Source: Panulirus ornatus
Taxonomy: Eukaryota > Arthropoda > Malacostraca > Decapoda > Palinuridae
DNA: 64,000 nucleotides
NCBI RefSeq assembly: GCF_036320965.1
Contig: NC_092289.1
Location: forward strand, 23,977,778 to 24,041,777
Direction: 5' to 3'
Shown: positions 1 through 10,975 of the stretch, piece by piece
Numbering within the stretch: position 1 is the first letter of the stretch
Layout: the number at the start of each line of letters is the position of its first letter
Notes under the pieces: generated by a model
What the model was told of the DNA's origin: nothing
The model's database searches: none
What the model saw: only the letters and a program-made list of their open reading frames with translations
Made by a program: the position numbers and the translations under genes

Positions 1-1790
1 AAAAGTTTGCGTAGATTTCACAGGTGATCTTAACACGTGGGTAGAGAACGATTTCTTTTGTGAACGGAATGAGTGAGAAATAATGAAGACTAATTATTTT
101 ATTGGTTATCAAGTGATAATTAGATGATGGGATAGATATATGTGGGGAATTTAATGTCTCGTTAAAAATAATTGCTTCTATAAGTTTGGCTAATGATCCC
201 TCTTGATGGTATAGTGGGAACTTTATTAATATGGCTGCGGTTATTTGGTAATTAGCTATATTGAATGAATATTACTTGTTTCATTTTATTATAATATAGT
301 TTCTAAATTGTGCTCTGGCAAATTATAGCTGAGGATTTTACATCGTCCATTATCGCGTCGTTTTGTTTACGAATACTGTCCAGGGTTCAGCAGGTGACAT
401 GTTCCTCCCAAACAGGTTTTCCATGTGTTGCTTCCCTCTGGAGCCTCTCCCATGTTCCTCACGCCCGTCTCCACCACCACGCCTCTTCCTCCCTGACTGT
501 GTTACTCTCTTGTGTTCTCTGCAGTTTCTCTGATACTGTTTGATTCGTTAAATGACTTTTCCCTTCCCTCTCGCCCAATTCCTGGGAGATGCTCCGAGAC
601 ACTTCCCTGTGTCCTCAAGTATTTGCCGTTTTTTCCTGTCTTTTTGGCCAGTCCTCTGCTCCGTGGACCAGCACTTATCTTCATCGTTTATTATCGACCT
701 TTTTCTTCAGTTTCAGAAGGATCTTCTGAATGATCATCCACTGCACTTTCTTTTTTCCTTTTCGTTCCTTCAGTTGCACCTGGCAGACTCCGTTAGCATT
801 CCGTGTGGATGCTATGCGCTTTGATGTCGTCGTATGTCTGCTAACGTTTCTCCTACTGTTCCTTCTTGCCTTCGTGTGCTGGTCTTCACAAAGCCTGTAG
901 TACAGTGGCTAGCAGGGAGGTGTTCCGGGTTATCTATGGAAACAATACGATGCACCTTTGTCTTTTCCCTTCAGTAGTAGTCAGTCACTCTTTCCCATTT
1001 CCCACACTGTGCTGTCGTCTAGCACCCACCCTCCGCACTGCTCCTCTTCCCTGTTGTTGCCAGGATCCACTCCCCTCCTGCTCTTTCGTTGCCAAGGTAT
1101 TCTCTTCTTTTCCTTGTCATTGGCAGAGTACTCTGCTCTTGATCCCTGTCTTTACCTGGGTATTGTACCAGGGTACTCTCTCCTGCTACTCGGGCACTCC
1201 ACCAGACCAGGCTAGTGTGGGTTGGAGGATGTTATTCCTTGGTAACGTGACCGACTTCTCTGTGGTCCTCTTCCTGCTCTCGTTGCTCTTCCCAAACATT
1301 CATATATTGCGTTTAATTCTGCAGTGTTCTTTTTGTCCTGTTCACTCATTCTCTCCACCCTTCCCCCATCACACTCTTGTCCACCCCTTCCAGTGGCCAC
1401 ACCACAGCCTTCTCTCTGGCCCCATCACAGCCCTTCCCCTTGCCACACCACAGCCTTGTCCACAACAGCATTTCCCCGTGCGCCACCAAAGCCATCATAA
1501 TATTATTCCCTTACGCCTCACCTTCTCTCTGATGACTTGTTTTGCTGGTCTAGTTAATTATTTTCTCGTTGCATTTAGCAGTGTTTTGCTCATTGCAATT
1601 TGCATAAGTTTCCCATCATAACAAACGAGAGGCAACATCCACACCAGACGTATATAATGTAAGTTTGCAGGATAGAGCAAGCGAGTAAACGTACAGTAAG
1701 TAATTGTCACGAGGGATTCAGATTAATTATTCATCAAAAAACAGCTTGACTAAAAGCACTCTCAACTCAATAGCTTATTCAGGAAGACAA
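1..1790. other. Spacer, AT-rich then pyrimidine-rich; no recognised gene
   Basis: The first 300 bases are AT-rich and carry no extended open frame. From about 350 to 1500 the plus strand is rich in C and T, which keeps a 251-codon frame open (866-1621). That frame is mainly Ser/Leu/Pro/Phe, with degenerate CCACACCACAGCC-like repetition near 1395-1470. I see no protein domain, no splice structure and no RNA gene. Confidence 0.6.
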
Positions 1791-1794
1791 CTGG

Positions 1795-1943
1795 AAAGTG
1801 GAAGTGTTGAGGGCATGTAACGTAGTGAAGTGGAAGTGTAGAGTGCATGTGGCAGGGAAGTGTAGAATGGATGTGATGCGGGGAATTGGAAGTGTGTGGT
1901 CCATATAACATTAGGAAGTAGAAGTTTAGAATGCATGTGACGT

Positions 1944-1945
<2 letters not shown>
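1795..1945. repeat. Degenerate minisatellite (GGAAGTGTAGAATGCATGTG-like)
   Basis: About four to five diverged copies of a roughly 30-35 bp unit, with GAAGTG(T/G)AGA followed by GCATGTGACG or a variant. It runs directly into the (AT)n tract. Confidence 0.65.

Positions 1946-1946
<1 letters not shown>

Positions 1947-2009
<63 letters not shown>
1947..2009. repeat. (AT)n microsatellite
   Basis: Perfect AT dinucleotide tract of about 63 bp. It lies just past the 3' side of the minus-strand LINE fragment, so the LINE may have landed beside it or supplied its seed. Confidence 0.98.
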
Positions 2010-2011
<2 letters not shown>

Positions 2012-2089
2012 ACAGCTGCAGCAGAAGATAGAAACATCTTGACAAAATATTCACAATATAGCCAGTGGTTCTATAAAAGAGGGACATGC

Positions 2090-3240
2090 TGAAGAGTCGT
2101 GAGACAAATAGTGGTGTGGCAGTCGACTGATAACTGATGATGGTCACAGTGATCGGGATGAGAGCTGCTCTCATGGTGGTTCGTCTTGGCTCGGATTGGC
2201 TCGACGTGGCTGCGTTGCCTGACTGCAACATGGGGACGAAGGTCTTACGTGGCAGTGTTCTTAACGTTAACTATTAACTGTCGTCGACTTACTTCCACCT
2301 GGGAAATCCATCTATCAGGCGCATCATTCATGAGGAAGAAGGAGCACAAGAGTCTCATTTTTGTGTCCTCTGGGGCGCCACAATTGAGGAACTGGGGGAT
2401 GGAAGTGGTCCCTTGTAAGCGCACAGCCTGAGGATGACCAGTGGGGAGGTCTTGCAGGCCATGATGCAAAACTTGGCAACACAGTGGCGATTATTATGTT
2501 ATGGTAAACTAGGTCGAAAGCTTTTGCCAGGTCAGAGAAGGTAAGAGCTACTGGGGTCTTACGTGACACTAGGTTGCGATAGTTAAACATTAGGCAGTAA
2601 ATGGTAGAGCTCTTCACATTGACAAACTGCTGAGGATCTGTAGAACTTGCGATGTCTCTGTCATCTCAGATAAACCCGAACTTTACCAGGGTAAGCTGGG
2701 GATCAGGGATAATGGCAGTGGATTGTAAATCAGTAAGAGATTGTGGCTTTGTTGACATCGGTATTGTGGGGGTCATGTTAAGTCCTCCAATCATTTTGAT
2801 CGCTGACGAGAAGTATTGATGATGGAGCAGATGGGGCTGCCTCCCTCAGGGCTTAATTACTACATGTGGAGTGTCATAGGTAACTCACTGGGTGTAGAGG
2901 AGCGTTTTACCTTGAGGCTGTACGACCGTCTGGTGCCTTCAGATTCTTGTAGTAACTTTGAAGAGGTTAAGATGGTGGGAGGCAGGCTGGGAGGCGGATC
3001 GTATCTATTGGTGGGGATGGTGGTGGCGGCGAAGTAGCTGTTTGTAACTTCAGCTGCTGCTTCATCACTGAAATGAGACGGTTAACGGAGGGAAAGAGCG
3101 AGCTTACATCTTCATCCAATGTTTTCCACTGTCTGATGTAGGAGTGTTTCATGTGTTGTGGTATAATAGTGTTGTAAGATCCCTTTCGCAGCAAGTGTGT
3201 GGCGAGTATGTTACGGAGGGCGTGCTAAGGAGACTCCTGA
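2090..3240 (-). mobile_element. Decayed non-LTR retrotransposon (LINE), reverse transcriptase region
   Basis: A coding relic read on the minus strand across at least three frames. In 5'-to-3' element order it shows a pre-RT linker (HMKHSYIRQWKTLDED, about 3084-3150), then DPQQF (2624-2640), which usually introduces the RT core. RT motif A follows as FSDLAKAFDLVYHN (about 2498-2540), then motif B as GAPEDTKM (2356-2379; intact elements usually read G-PQGTK), then a frameshifted remnant of the YVDD catalytic block near 2290-2310. An LQSG-type post-catalytic region lies near 2210-2230. RT copies element RNA at the insertion site, but this copy cannot work: it has several stops and frameshifts, no endonuclease and no 3' end. 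The DPQQF / DLAKAFDLVDH / G-PQGTK combination is, as I recall it, typical of LINEs common in marine invertebrates; the clade is not assigned. Confidence 0.75.
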
Positions 3241-3436
3241 ATAGTTGTAGTGGTCTCGTGATGAGGGATGAGATAATCTATGAATGTAAAAATTTGTTTC
3301 TTACCTTCAAAACGTAAAATTCTTTAAGAACATCTTGTCCGGCATGAGGTACTGCCTTGCGCTGCTTGATCCCTTCATTGTTATTTATGACACCGCGAGC
3401 ACGGCTGGGTTGGATCCGACCTCCTCTCGCAGCGAC

Positions 3437-3633
3437 TTAAACCCTTGAGGACGATGGTACGACCCTTGAACATGACTGTGCGACTCTTGAGTACAGTCGC
3501 CTGACCTCTGATCTGACCTTTAAGGGTCTGGTCTAAGGCTGGGGGATGACATCGTAGTCAAGGGTCGTACCATCATAGTCAAGGGTCGTACCGTCATACT
3601 CAAGGGTCGTACCGTGTTGCTCAAGGGTTTAAG
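3437..3633. mobile_element. Fold-back repeat family, copy 1 (best preserved, ~197 bp)
   Basis: Perfect 14-nt terminal inverted repeats: CTTAAACCCTTGAG (3437-3450) and CTCAAGGGTTTAAG (3620-3633). The arms consist of repeated GGTACGACCCTTGA on the left and three copies of TCAAGGGTCGTACC on the right. The centre (about 3500-3540) carries TGACCT sites and TTTAAGGGTC. TTAA sits at both ends (3438-3441 and 3629-3632). There is no coding capacity. It fits a MITE or fold-back element. The TTAA ends could be piggyBac-like target duplications or part of the repeat itself. Confidence 0.8.
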
Positions 3634-3639
3634 GGGACG

Positions 3640-4542
3640 TTATGTGGCCGAGCGTCTGCCTGGCCGCCACAACTCAGGCCATACAGTCAAACTTTGGTGA
3701 TTCCGCTAAGATTTCAGGAGGTAATGGTGAGCGTGAGGAGCACATGGGTGCTCCACTGGCTCCGAGGCTTGAGCTGGGTTTATGTAAAACTACTTAACTT
3801 GGAACCCAAGTTACAATCTGACCGTCTGCCAGATCTGTGGCTCGGTACACCATGGACTATCTTCACACCTACAACTAACTCTTCTGATTGACTTTATCTT
3901 CCTTATACAACCCTTGTCTTTTTCTTCTGCCAGCCGCCCATTACCACACAGATGATCTCCGATCACGAACCTCACCTCTGAGTTATGAAATGTAGGTCAA
4001 GGAGACTTTCTTTTGCTTGGATGCTGAAGCGCTCATCATAAGAACACATCAAAAGGTGCTCAGAACTGACTCCAGATTTATAACTAAAGGTGTAGACGCT
4101 GGCGTAGACGCTAGTGGTGGTAGATTGGTTCTTCCTCTACTTGGGAAGGCGAATAGAGAAAATGGGGAGACGAGTGAAGCCTTACGCATGCGCTTCTGGG
4201 AACGATCCGGATCACAAGAGGAATTTAATTGTCAAGTATAACCGGGAAACTCAAGAACTCGATGGATGTTACGTGGACCATAAATTCTCATGATTTAAAC
4301 ACAGATTCAGCGCCTTCCTTACTGGTAACGACGAACTCGCTTATTACCAGCACTACATTAACGGCGGCGACCTTCCTCCATTACATGATTTGTTTCGTTA
4401 GTTGGGCCGAGCGTGTTGTTGCCTCGTTCATTATATGATAAGTTTCTCTGTACGACGCTGGCTTTCTCCGTCCGCCGCCCGTTGCTGACACGACAGCTCT
4501 CTACACCAACCAACACGTGAAGTTTCAACACTGCTTTGTATT

Positions 4543-4549
<7 letters not shown>
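3640..4549. other. Unassigned spacer
   Basis: Mixed-composition sequence with several short open frames (up to 74 codons) and no recognisable protein, repeat unit or RNA. Confidence 0.5.

Positions 4550-4635
<86 letters not shown>
4550..4635. repeat. (AT)n microsatellite
   Basis: Perfect AT tract of about 86 bp. Confidence 0.98.
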
Positions 4636-4639
<4 letters not shown>

Positions 4640-5193
4640 TGTATTTATGACTTTTCTCTTACCATCCTGATCTACCAGGACAACCCACATGTACCAGGAC
4701 AAAAACCATAACACTGTTAGGTTCATGGGGCGCGTCTGGTCGGCTCTGGGATTACCATGTTCGTGACCCACACTGGTCGCCAGGAATTTTCTCTCCTCAC
4801 CAATAGACTCAGTCATAAGCCTTAGAAAAACAATCGTATAAAGAGAAAAAATAAAACACTATGAAGGATCTTGGATCACTCACGACTGTGTTGCGGCCAT
4901 TTTCCAGTAGGAGGAGGCGATAAGGAAGATCCCCAGGAAGTAGAGGGTGAGCGAGGGGAAGGGTGGGGGTAAACCTGGCGTCCGAAGGATGGCTCTGCCG
5001 TCTTAACTTGATGTCTGTTAATGATGTTAATTACGGTGTTAAACCTCCTTGTTAACACGGCCTGGCGGATGGGATGGGGAAGGTGATCGGGAGGAAGAGG
5101 TGATGGGGAAGGGTGGAGGAAGGGAGATAATAGCGCATGGTGGTCTAGGGTAAGGGAGATGTGCTGCATCTTGGGGGATGGGAGGAGCGTTAA

Positions 5194-5196
<3 letters not shown>

Positions 5197-5268
<72 letters not shown>
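5197..5268. repeat. (GA)n microsatellite
   Basis: About 36 perfect GA units. First of three long GA tracts within 900 bp. Confidence 0.98.
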
Positions 5269-5272
<4 letters not shown>

Positions 5273-5461
5273 AAAAAGGCAGGGAAGTCAAAGGGTGAGA
5301 GCAGAGTGAGGCGCAAAGCAAGAGCTCAAGGAGACGCGACACATGGAGGAGGAGTGAGAAGGAAGGAAAGAGGTGAGGCCAACGATGGTGTGACCGTCAG
5401 GAGGGAACACACAGGGGAGGGAGGGAGCGATGAAAGGGTTGGAAGACGTGCTGTTACCAGC

Positions 5462-5790
5462 AGTCCCCTCTCACATTAAGGGAGTGAGAGGTACAGCCAT
5501 CAATAGTCCCCTCTTACATTAAGGGAGCGAGAGGTACAGCCATCAATAGTCCCCTCTCACATTAAGGGAGTGAGAGGTACAGCCATCAATAGACCCCTCT
5601 CACATTAAGTAAGAGGTACAGCCGTCAGCAGTTCACTCTCACATTAAGTGAGTGAGAGATACAGCCATCAACAATCCCCTCTTACAGTAAATGAGTGAGA
5701 GGTATAGGCGTCATCAATTCCCTCTCAGAGTAGGTAGGTGAGAGATACAGGCACCAGCAGTCCCCTCTCATAGTGGGCGAGTGAGAGGGT
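5462..5790. repeat. 43-bp minisatellite with hairpin-forming unit
   Basis: About 7.6 copies with a 43-bp period, measured between successive AGTCCCCTCT starts at 5462 and 5505. Each well-kept unit contains the 8-bp inverted repeat CCTCTCAC / GTGAGAGG around ATTAAGGGA, so every unit can fold into a hairpin. Copies decay towards the 3' end. Confidence 0.9.
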
Positions 5791-5829
5791 GATACGGAGG
5801 GTGGAGGATTTGTAGGAAACTAGAGCGAG

Positions 5830-5830
<1 letters not shown>

Positions 5831-5904
<74 letters not shown>
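5831..5904. repeat. (GA)n microsatellite
   Basis: About 37 perfect AG/GA units, followed by a short impure GA stretch to about 5943. Confidence 0.98.
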
Positions 5905-5906
<2 letters not shown>

Positions 5907-6050
5907 GGAGAGCGTAAGGGGAGAGAGAGAGTGTGTCAGGGAGAGGGCCTTCCTACGAATATCTACGACGGGGTTTTGCCAGTAGGCTGGGCTAACGCGA
6001 AGCGCTCCCCACACCTCCTGCTTGGTTGATAATACTGCTTCCCTCCGCTG

Positions 6051-6052
<2 letters not shown>

Positions 6053-6108
<56 letters not shown>
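6053..6108. repeat. (GA)n microsatellite
   Basis: About 28 perfect AG units. Confidence 0.98.
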
Positions 6109-6111
<3 letters not shown>

Positions 6112-8207
6112 TGAGGTAGTATATCTCAGACAATATAGTGCCTTACAGAGGACAAATGGTATTCTGTAAATCTTCGTAGGTTCCAGAGTTATTCATGCAA
6201 GCGTGAAAGCCATTATCCTCATATTTCGTTCATCCTTGTTGGATAGCTCCTTAATGACACGAGAGTTTTCACCAACCTAACAACGTCCATCGTCTCGTTC
6301 ACCAGCGAACCAGTTTCATACTTACAGATCCAAGACGCAAGGTGCTCAATATGAAGCAAGAAAAAAAATATTAATATGTTCTGCAAACTTTCTTGGTTTG
6401 GTATAATTTGATTCAGTGTGTCAGTTGTTTATCTAAGCATTGCATTGAATCTCTGCTGAGTGATTATATATGTTTTATATGTCTGTGTTGTAGTCTACGT
6501 AGATATGTTCTGCCAGGACTCAAGCTCCAGATCTTTTGTTTCACGATTAATCTGTTGTTGATGGTTCATATCTCAATAATGTGACGGCCGGAGGATGACA
6601 GGAGGTAAGACTTTGGTTACTGGTGTTGGGGGACTTAATGGGAGGAATGAGGATGGGTGACGCGATGGGAGACGGGATGGGGACCTCAGTGGGATGACTG
6701 GAGATGGGGTGTTGATGGGGACTCTGGTTCCTGAGGATACAGAACCCCCGACAATGGCTCCTGAGGTCGGTCACTCCTAGGGGAAACTGACGTTTTGTGA
6801 GGTAGATACGAGCGTCCTTACTAGGCCCTGGGGGAGGGGGGTCACACTACATCATGGGGGTCACACTGGGCTATGGGGAGTCATGTTAAGCCGTGCTGGG
6901 TTATGGGGAGTCATGTTAAGCCGTGCTGGGTTATGGTTGTGCTCGCCATGACGTACAGCAAACGAGACGAGAGGAAACCAAATGCTCGCTTCATGATATC
7001 CGGTCGGCCGTCGTCTGAGGGGAGTGCGCTGCGAGGATGATATCTGGACTGAGGATTACTGATGACACAACTACTGTGCTCATAAATCAGGCTGTCGACT
7101 CTGCAGGAACAGACCCACCGCCTTGTACCTGCACCTCCCGGTTGCCTGAGGCCGGCGTTCCAGTGACCAGCAGTGTCTTAGGTTCGCCATGACCGGAACA
7201 GCCCCCGCTGAGCCTCCTCAGAGGACTTTATCCCCTTAAGAGAGAGATCTCGCCATGACTGCTGCTGCTCCTGCTGCTGTGTATATTTCTTCTGGCTATC
7301 TTCTTGGGTCTTCATGTTCGTCGAGATGACGATGAGAATTTATTTTATGTGTTTTCCAGTGGAGTGTGAGGGCGAGTGGGAGCGTGTGCACGGGGATGAG
7401 TTCCATAAGTCTACTCTGTCATTATGGACGACGTCAACAGAACTCATACGGTTATGTAATATTCCTGCAGGAAGTGGGAAGAGGCAGTCTGAATTGGGCA
7501 TGTAAATGTCCAGTGAGGATGAGTGTTTGCAGGGGTTTCTGTGTCTTACTTCCTCCTCCTCCTCCTCTTCTTCTTTTATTCTTGTTCTTTTCTCTCTTCC
7601 TCTTCTTCCCTCCCTGCGTGATGTACTCACCTGAGCCACATGTGAGGCTCAACCCGTAATTCCATATGAAGAGAAAGACACGTGAGATCATGATTCCATT
7701 TTCAGTTATAGCTTTTACAGCAATATCCCAAATGAATCCTTAACTAGATTTAGTTCGTGGAATTTCAATGATTCCAGCACAGTGTTCGCGCCAACATTGT
7801 GATTGGATGTGATATTGCCGACCATAAGGAGGATGGAGGGGCTTTTCATCGCGCGAATTTCGACCCATCGACCAATTCCCAGAAGTAGAGAACTCGCGTT
7901 TTATTGCCCTAAAGGGCAGCTTGATCGATGCAGGAACCTTGTTATTCCCGGAGCATGAGATTATTGATACGTCTGGAGCGTGGTCATTAACGCTGGGTTG
8001 GTGATCAGCGCCATCTCTTGGCGGTGCTGAGCATCACCACCGGCATCACCCTCTTGCTCTCACGTATGTAAGTTAGTTACCGTTCTGGGCTGATAAAGCT
8101 CAGTGTTGTGGTCACTTGCCCATAGCTAAATGGGAATGGTATGTTTGTGTTTTAAATGAGGTATTACGGTAAGATATGGTAGTACAGGTGAACTTCAGTT
8201 AAGAAAG

Positions 8208-8210
<3 letters not shown>
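6109..8210. other. Unassigned spacer
   Basis: No gene recognised. It includes a 30-bp unit repeated twice (6879-6938, AGTCATGTTAAGCCGTGCTG plus ten bases), a short (CCT)n/(CTT)n run (7550-7580) and a Leu-rich hydrophobic frame near 7262-7330 that has no start codon. Confidence 0.5.

Positions 8211-8279
<69 letters not shown>
8211..8279. repeat. (AT)n microsatellite
   Basis: Perfect AT tract of about 69 bp. Confidence 0.98.
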
Positions 8280-8282
<3 letters not shown>

Positions 8283-8995
8283 CATCTCATAGGCATGTTA
8301 TGAAAGGCTAGGCTATGAGCTTGAGGCATTTTTTTTTAACGATTTACAAAGGGATGGCATTGGTCTTTAGCTCCACGAGAGATTGTGGAAGATGTAGTTT
8401 TTAGAGGCAGGAAGTTGGATAGCAAGGTCTGGTGTGTGTGTGTGAGAGAGAGGGAGGGAAAGGAAATAGTTTAGTCTCTTCATTCAGACGACATAACTTT
8501 GGACGCAAGCGTCGAAAACAGTCTGGAATTGGAAACAACTTTGTCACCGTGAGAAACGTTATGACAAGATGAAAATGTTGGCGTTAAAATGGTGTGGGAG
8601 AGCTCGAGGGAGATGTGAATATGCCTTAAGTTATGTTAAGTGTACCGGTGGTAAATAAGGCCGGGGAACGGGTAGCAGAGAACGCACACTCAGAATAGAT
8701 TACTGGATAAGTAGGTGCGGGGTTAGGAAGGACTGGGGATGATGGAGGCGGCCCTGGATGGGAGTTTGGAGGTTCGGGAATTTGCCCAGATGTTGGAGGG
8801 AAGGAGGCAGTGGCTGGAACACCGGCGGGAACGAGGAGTATGGCAAGAAAGAATGAACATGATAACGGGATAATGTGAGTAGTAGGATGTGGAAATATAA
8901 GACGCACTTAAGTCCGGCGACGCACGTGACACACTCAGTTGCTTCTCCCACAGTGTTGATACTCGCAGTGCACCACAACAAGCGACTCTTGGGCA
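8280..8995. other. Unassigned spacer
   Basis: No gene or repeat unit recognised. The overlapping minus-strand frames at 8626-8996 are Pro/Ser-rich and look like chance openings. Confidence 0.5.
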
Positions 8996-9195
8996 CTCAG
9001 GTTCGACCTTTGGTTATGGTGGCCTGGCCTCTGACCTAACGCTGAAGGATGAGGTCAAAGGCCCAGCCATCATACCTGAAAGTCTTACCGTCGTGGTCTC
9101 AAGGATCATATCGTCATGCTCGAGTCGCACCGTTGTCGTGCTCAGGGGTCGTTCCCTCGTGCTCAGGGGTCGCACAGTCTGTCTCAGGAGGTTGA
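8996..9195. mobile_element. Fold-back repeat family, copy 2
   Basis: Shows the core (TATGGTGGCCTGGCC, CTCTGACCTAA, GAGGTCAAAGGCC, AGCCATCATACC) followed by right-arm subrepeats: GTCTTACCGTCGTGGTCTCA, GCACCGTTGTCGTGCTCAGG and two GGGGTCG(T/C)-type units. The left arm is mostly missing. It ends in GGTTGAAT, comparable with other copies. Confidence 0.8.
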
Positions 9196-9359
9196 ATCCA
9201 GCAACACCCCCTCACCAATAATCATATACGAATAGAAACCGAAAACTAATTATGTGATAATTCACAGAAGCCAATACATAATTACCGCAGCTCACGAACA
9301 GACGGGGCAATAACCCGTGTTCAATAATTCAGGGAAAGAAATCCGAGAAATCCTCCTCA

Positions 9360-9361
<2 letters not shown>

Positions 9362-9417
<56 letters not shown>
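9362..9417. repeat. (GT)n microsatellite
   Basis: 28 perfect GT units. The long Cys/Val or Thr/His frames here come from the tract. Confidence 0.98.
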
Positions 9418-9419
<2 letters not shown>

Positions 9420-9727
9420 CTGGAACTGTGGCTGCGTGTGTATGCCTGGAGCTGAAATGTGACCCAGTAAGTATTGGTGGCGCCAATGTCCAAATGTGTC
9501 TCTCTAGATTTAGTATTGGATATCAATACTGTCCTGCAGGTTGGCCCAACCTCTTGGCTCAACAGTAGTGTCACTTGGCACATACATGTTTATAGCAGTT
9601 TGATTTTATGGCGATGCGATCCTATGTTGCTGTGGAGGGTAGAGTTGTGTGATGCCGTTTTAGCTGACGTGGAGCATAGAGAAGCATGCATCACTCCTCA
9701 CGATCTCTGATTAAAGGTAGAATGTAC

Positions 9728-9830
9728 TATATATATATATATATACTGTAAAGCGTTAATGCGGTGGCCTTAGATTGGGCCTCAGTTGCCCGAGCCGTCT
9801 CAGCTACCATAAAGAAATGTGTAGGGATAA
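9728..9830 (+). mobile_element. Truncated SINE, 3' body only
   Basis: The segment GCGGTGGCCTTAGATTGGGC, then CAGTTGCCCGAGCCGTCTCA, then GCTACCATAAAGAAA corresponds to the 3' body of the fuller SINE at 42717-42990 (GATGGCCTTGATCAAGGCG, then AGTTGCCCATGCCGTCTTAG). The tRNA-like head is absent. A short (AT)n run (9729-9746) takes the place of the SINE's TATATA segment. Confidence 0.65.
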
Positions 9831-9943
9831 AAAATATATGAAGTGGTCTTGGTTGCTTAAAGTGATATATGTAGTCATGATGGATGGGTGAGGGTCAGGA
9901 CCTTCCGTGGGAACGGTGTTGACGGCTTATGGCTGTAACCCTT

Positions 9944-10063
9944 TTAGCACGACGGTACGAGCTATGCCAGATTAAAGGTTTATTTCAAAGCTCGTGAACT
10001 GGCCTCTGACGTAACCCTTAGAGGTCAGATCAAAGCGAGGTCATCATACCCAAGGTTTGTACT
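9944..10063. mobile_element. Fold-back repeat family, copy 3 (left arm and core)
   Basis: TAACCCTTTTAGCACGACGG and TACGA form the left arm. The core carries CTGGCCTCTGACGTAACCCT, TAGAGGTCAGATCAAAG, and TCATCATACCCAAGG. The right arm stops after the first partial subrepeat, close to an A-run at 10080. Confidence 0.7.
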
Positions 10064-10438
10064 TTCTCGATTACATGGTAAAAAAAAAAAAAAAGCCCAC
10101 AGAAGCTATGAAATGTTCCTGGAGCTATGCTGGAGGTAAAGACAGTTTCTTTATATCATATAATCCTTATTTCTCAGAAACGGTTACGACGCCGACACAT
10201 CTTGGGAGGAAGGACTGGCCCAGGGAAGAACTCTTTCATTTCCATTAATATTTACTTTTCATTCAGATCTTCTGTATAACAGAAAATCTTATCTTTTCGT
10301 GAGGTTAATAGGTTTTAGAGAAGGTGTTAGGCGGTAAGAGCTGGGTCTTGCTGCTTGCGTCGGCTCAGAGAATAATAATGAGCTTAAGGTCGGTTATACA
10401 GACACATCCACACACTGACATACAGACATAGACATACA

Positions 10439-10691
10439 GATGGGAGGCCAGCAGGAGCAGTGATGGGAGGCCAGCAGGAGCAGTGATGGGAGGCCAGCAG
10501 GAGCAGTGATGGGAGGCCAGCAGGAGCAGTGATGGGAGGTCAGCAAGAGCAATGATGGGAGGCCAGCAGGAGCAGTGATGGGAGGCCAGCAGGAGCAGTG
10601 ATGGGAGACCAGCAGGAGCAGTGATGGGAGACCAGCAGGAGCAGTGATGGGAGGCCAGCAGGAGCAGTGATGGGAGGCCAGCAGGAGCAGT
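10439..10691. repeat. 23-bp minisatellite, 11 copies
   Basis: Unit begins GATGGGAGGCCAGCAGGAGC and ends AGT. Copies are almost identical, with one CAGCAAGAGCAA variant near 10535, so the array is young. Because 23 is not a multiple of 3, both long minus-strand frames here simply cycle through the same array. Confidence 0.97.
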
Positions 10692-10975
10692 GATGGAGAG
10701 ATCACGTGTCACGGGCTAATGAGATAATAGCGGAGGGAAGCTGTCGTTGTGGGCATCCCTGCCAAGCGGAACGGATGACAGATGTGACGGAGTGAGTCGT
10801 TCCCCGAAGAGGGTCCACTGTAGCTGGTTGGTCGTTCCCGTGGCTCTCCTGTCCTGCTAGTGGGGGTGGGGGTGAGGGGGATGAACGACATGTACAGTAT
10901 ATTTGTGTGTGTGTGTGTGTTTTATACGTAGGGTTATATACGTACACATGGAGGGTCATGAGAGCGTTTAGGTTC

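Noticed and set aside
866..1621. 251-codon plus-strand open frame
   Set aside because: Its Ser/Leu/Pro/Phe/His content follows from a C+T-rich strand. It has imperfect internal repetition, no domain and overlapping frames in other phases.
2816..3037. 73-codon plus-strand frame beginning MMMEQMGLPPSG
   Set aside because: It is the antisense shadow of the minus-strand LINE relic.
7256..7370. Signal-peptide-like run (LLLLLLLCIFLLAIFLGL) near an ATG with GCCATG context
   Set aside because: The ATG is in a different frame and its own frame stops after about 24 codons. The hydrophobic frame is preceded directly by a stop.
10439..10691. CRISPR-like regular array
   Set aside because: Units are contiguous with no unique spacers, and the genome is clearly animal-like; this is a minisatellite. 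The same applies to all other arrays in the window.
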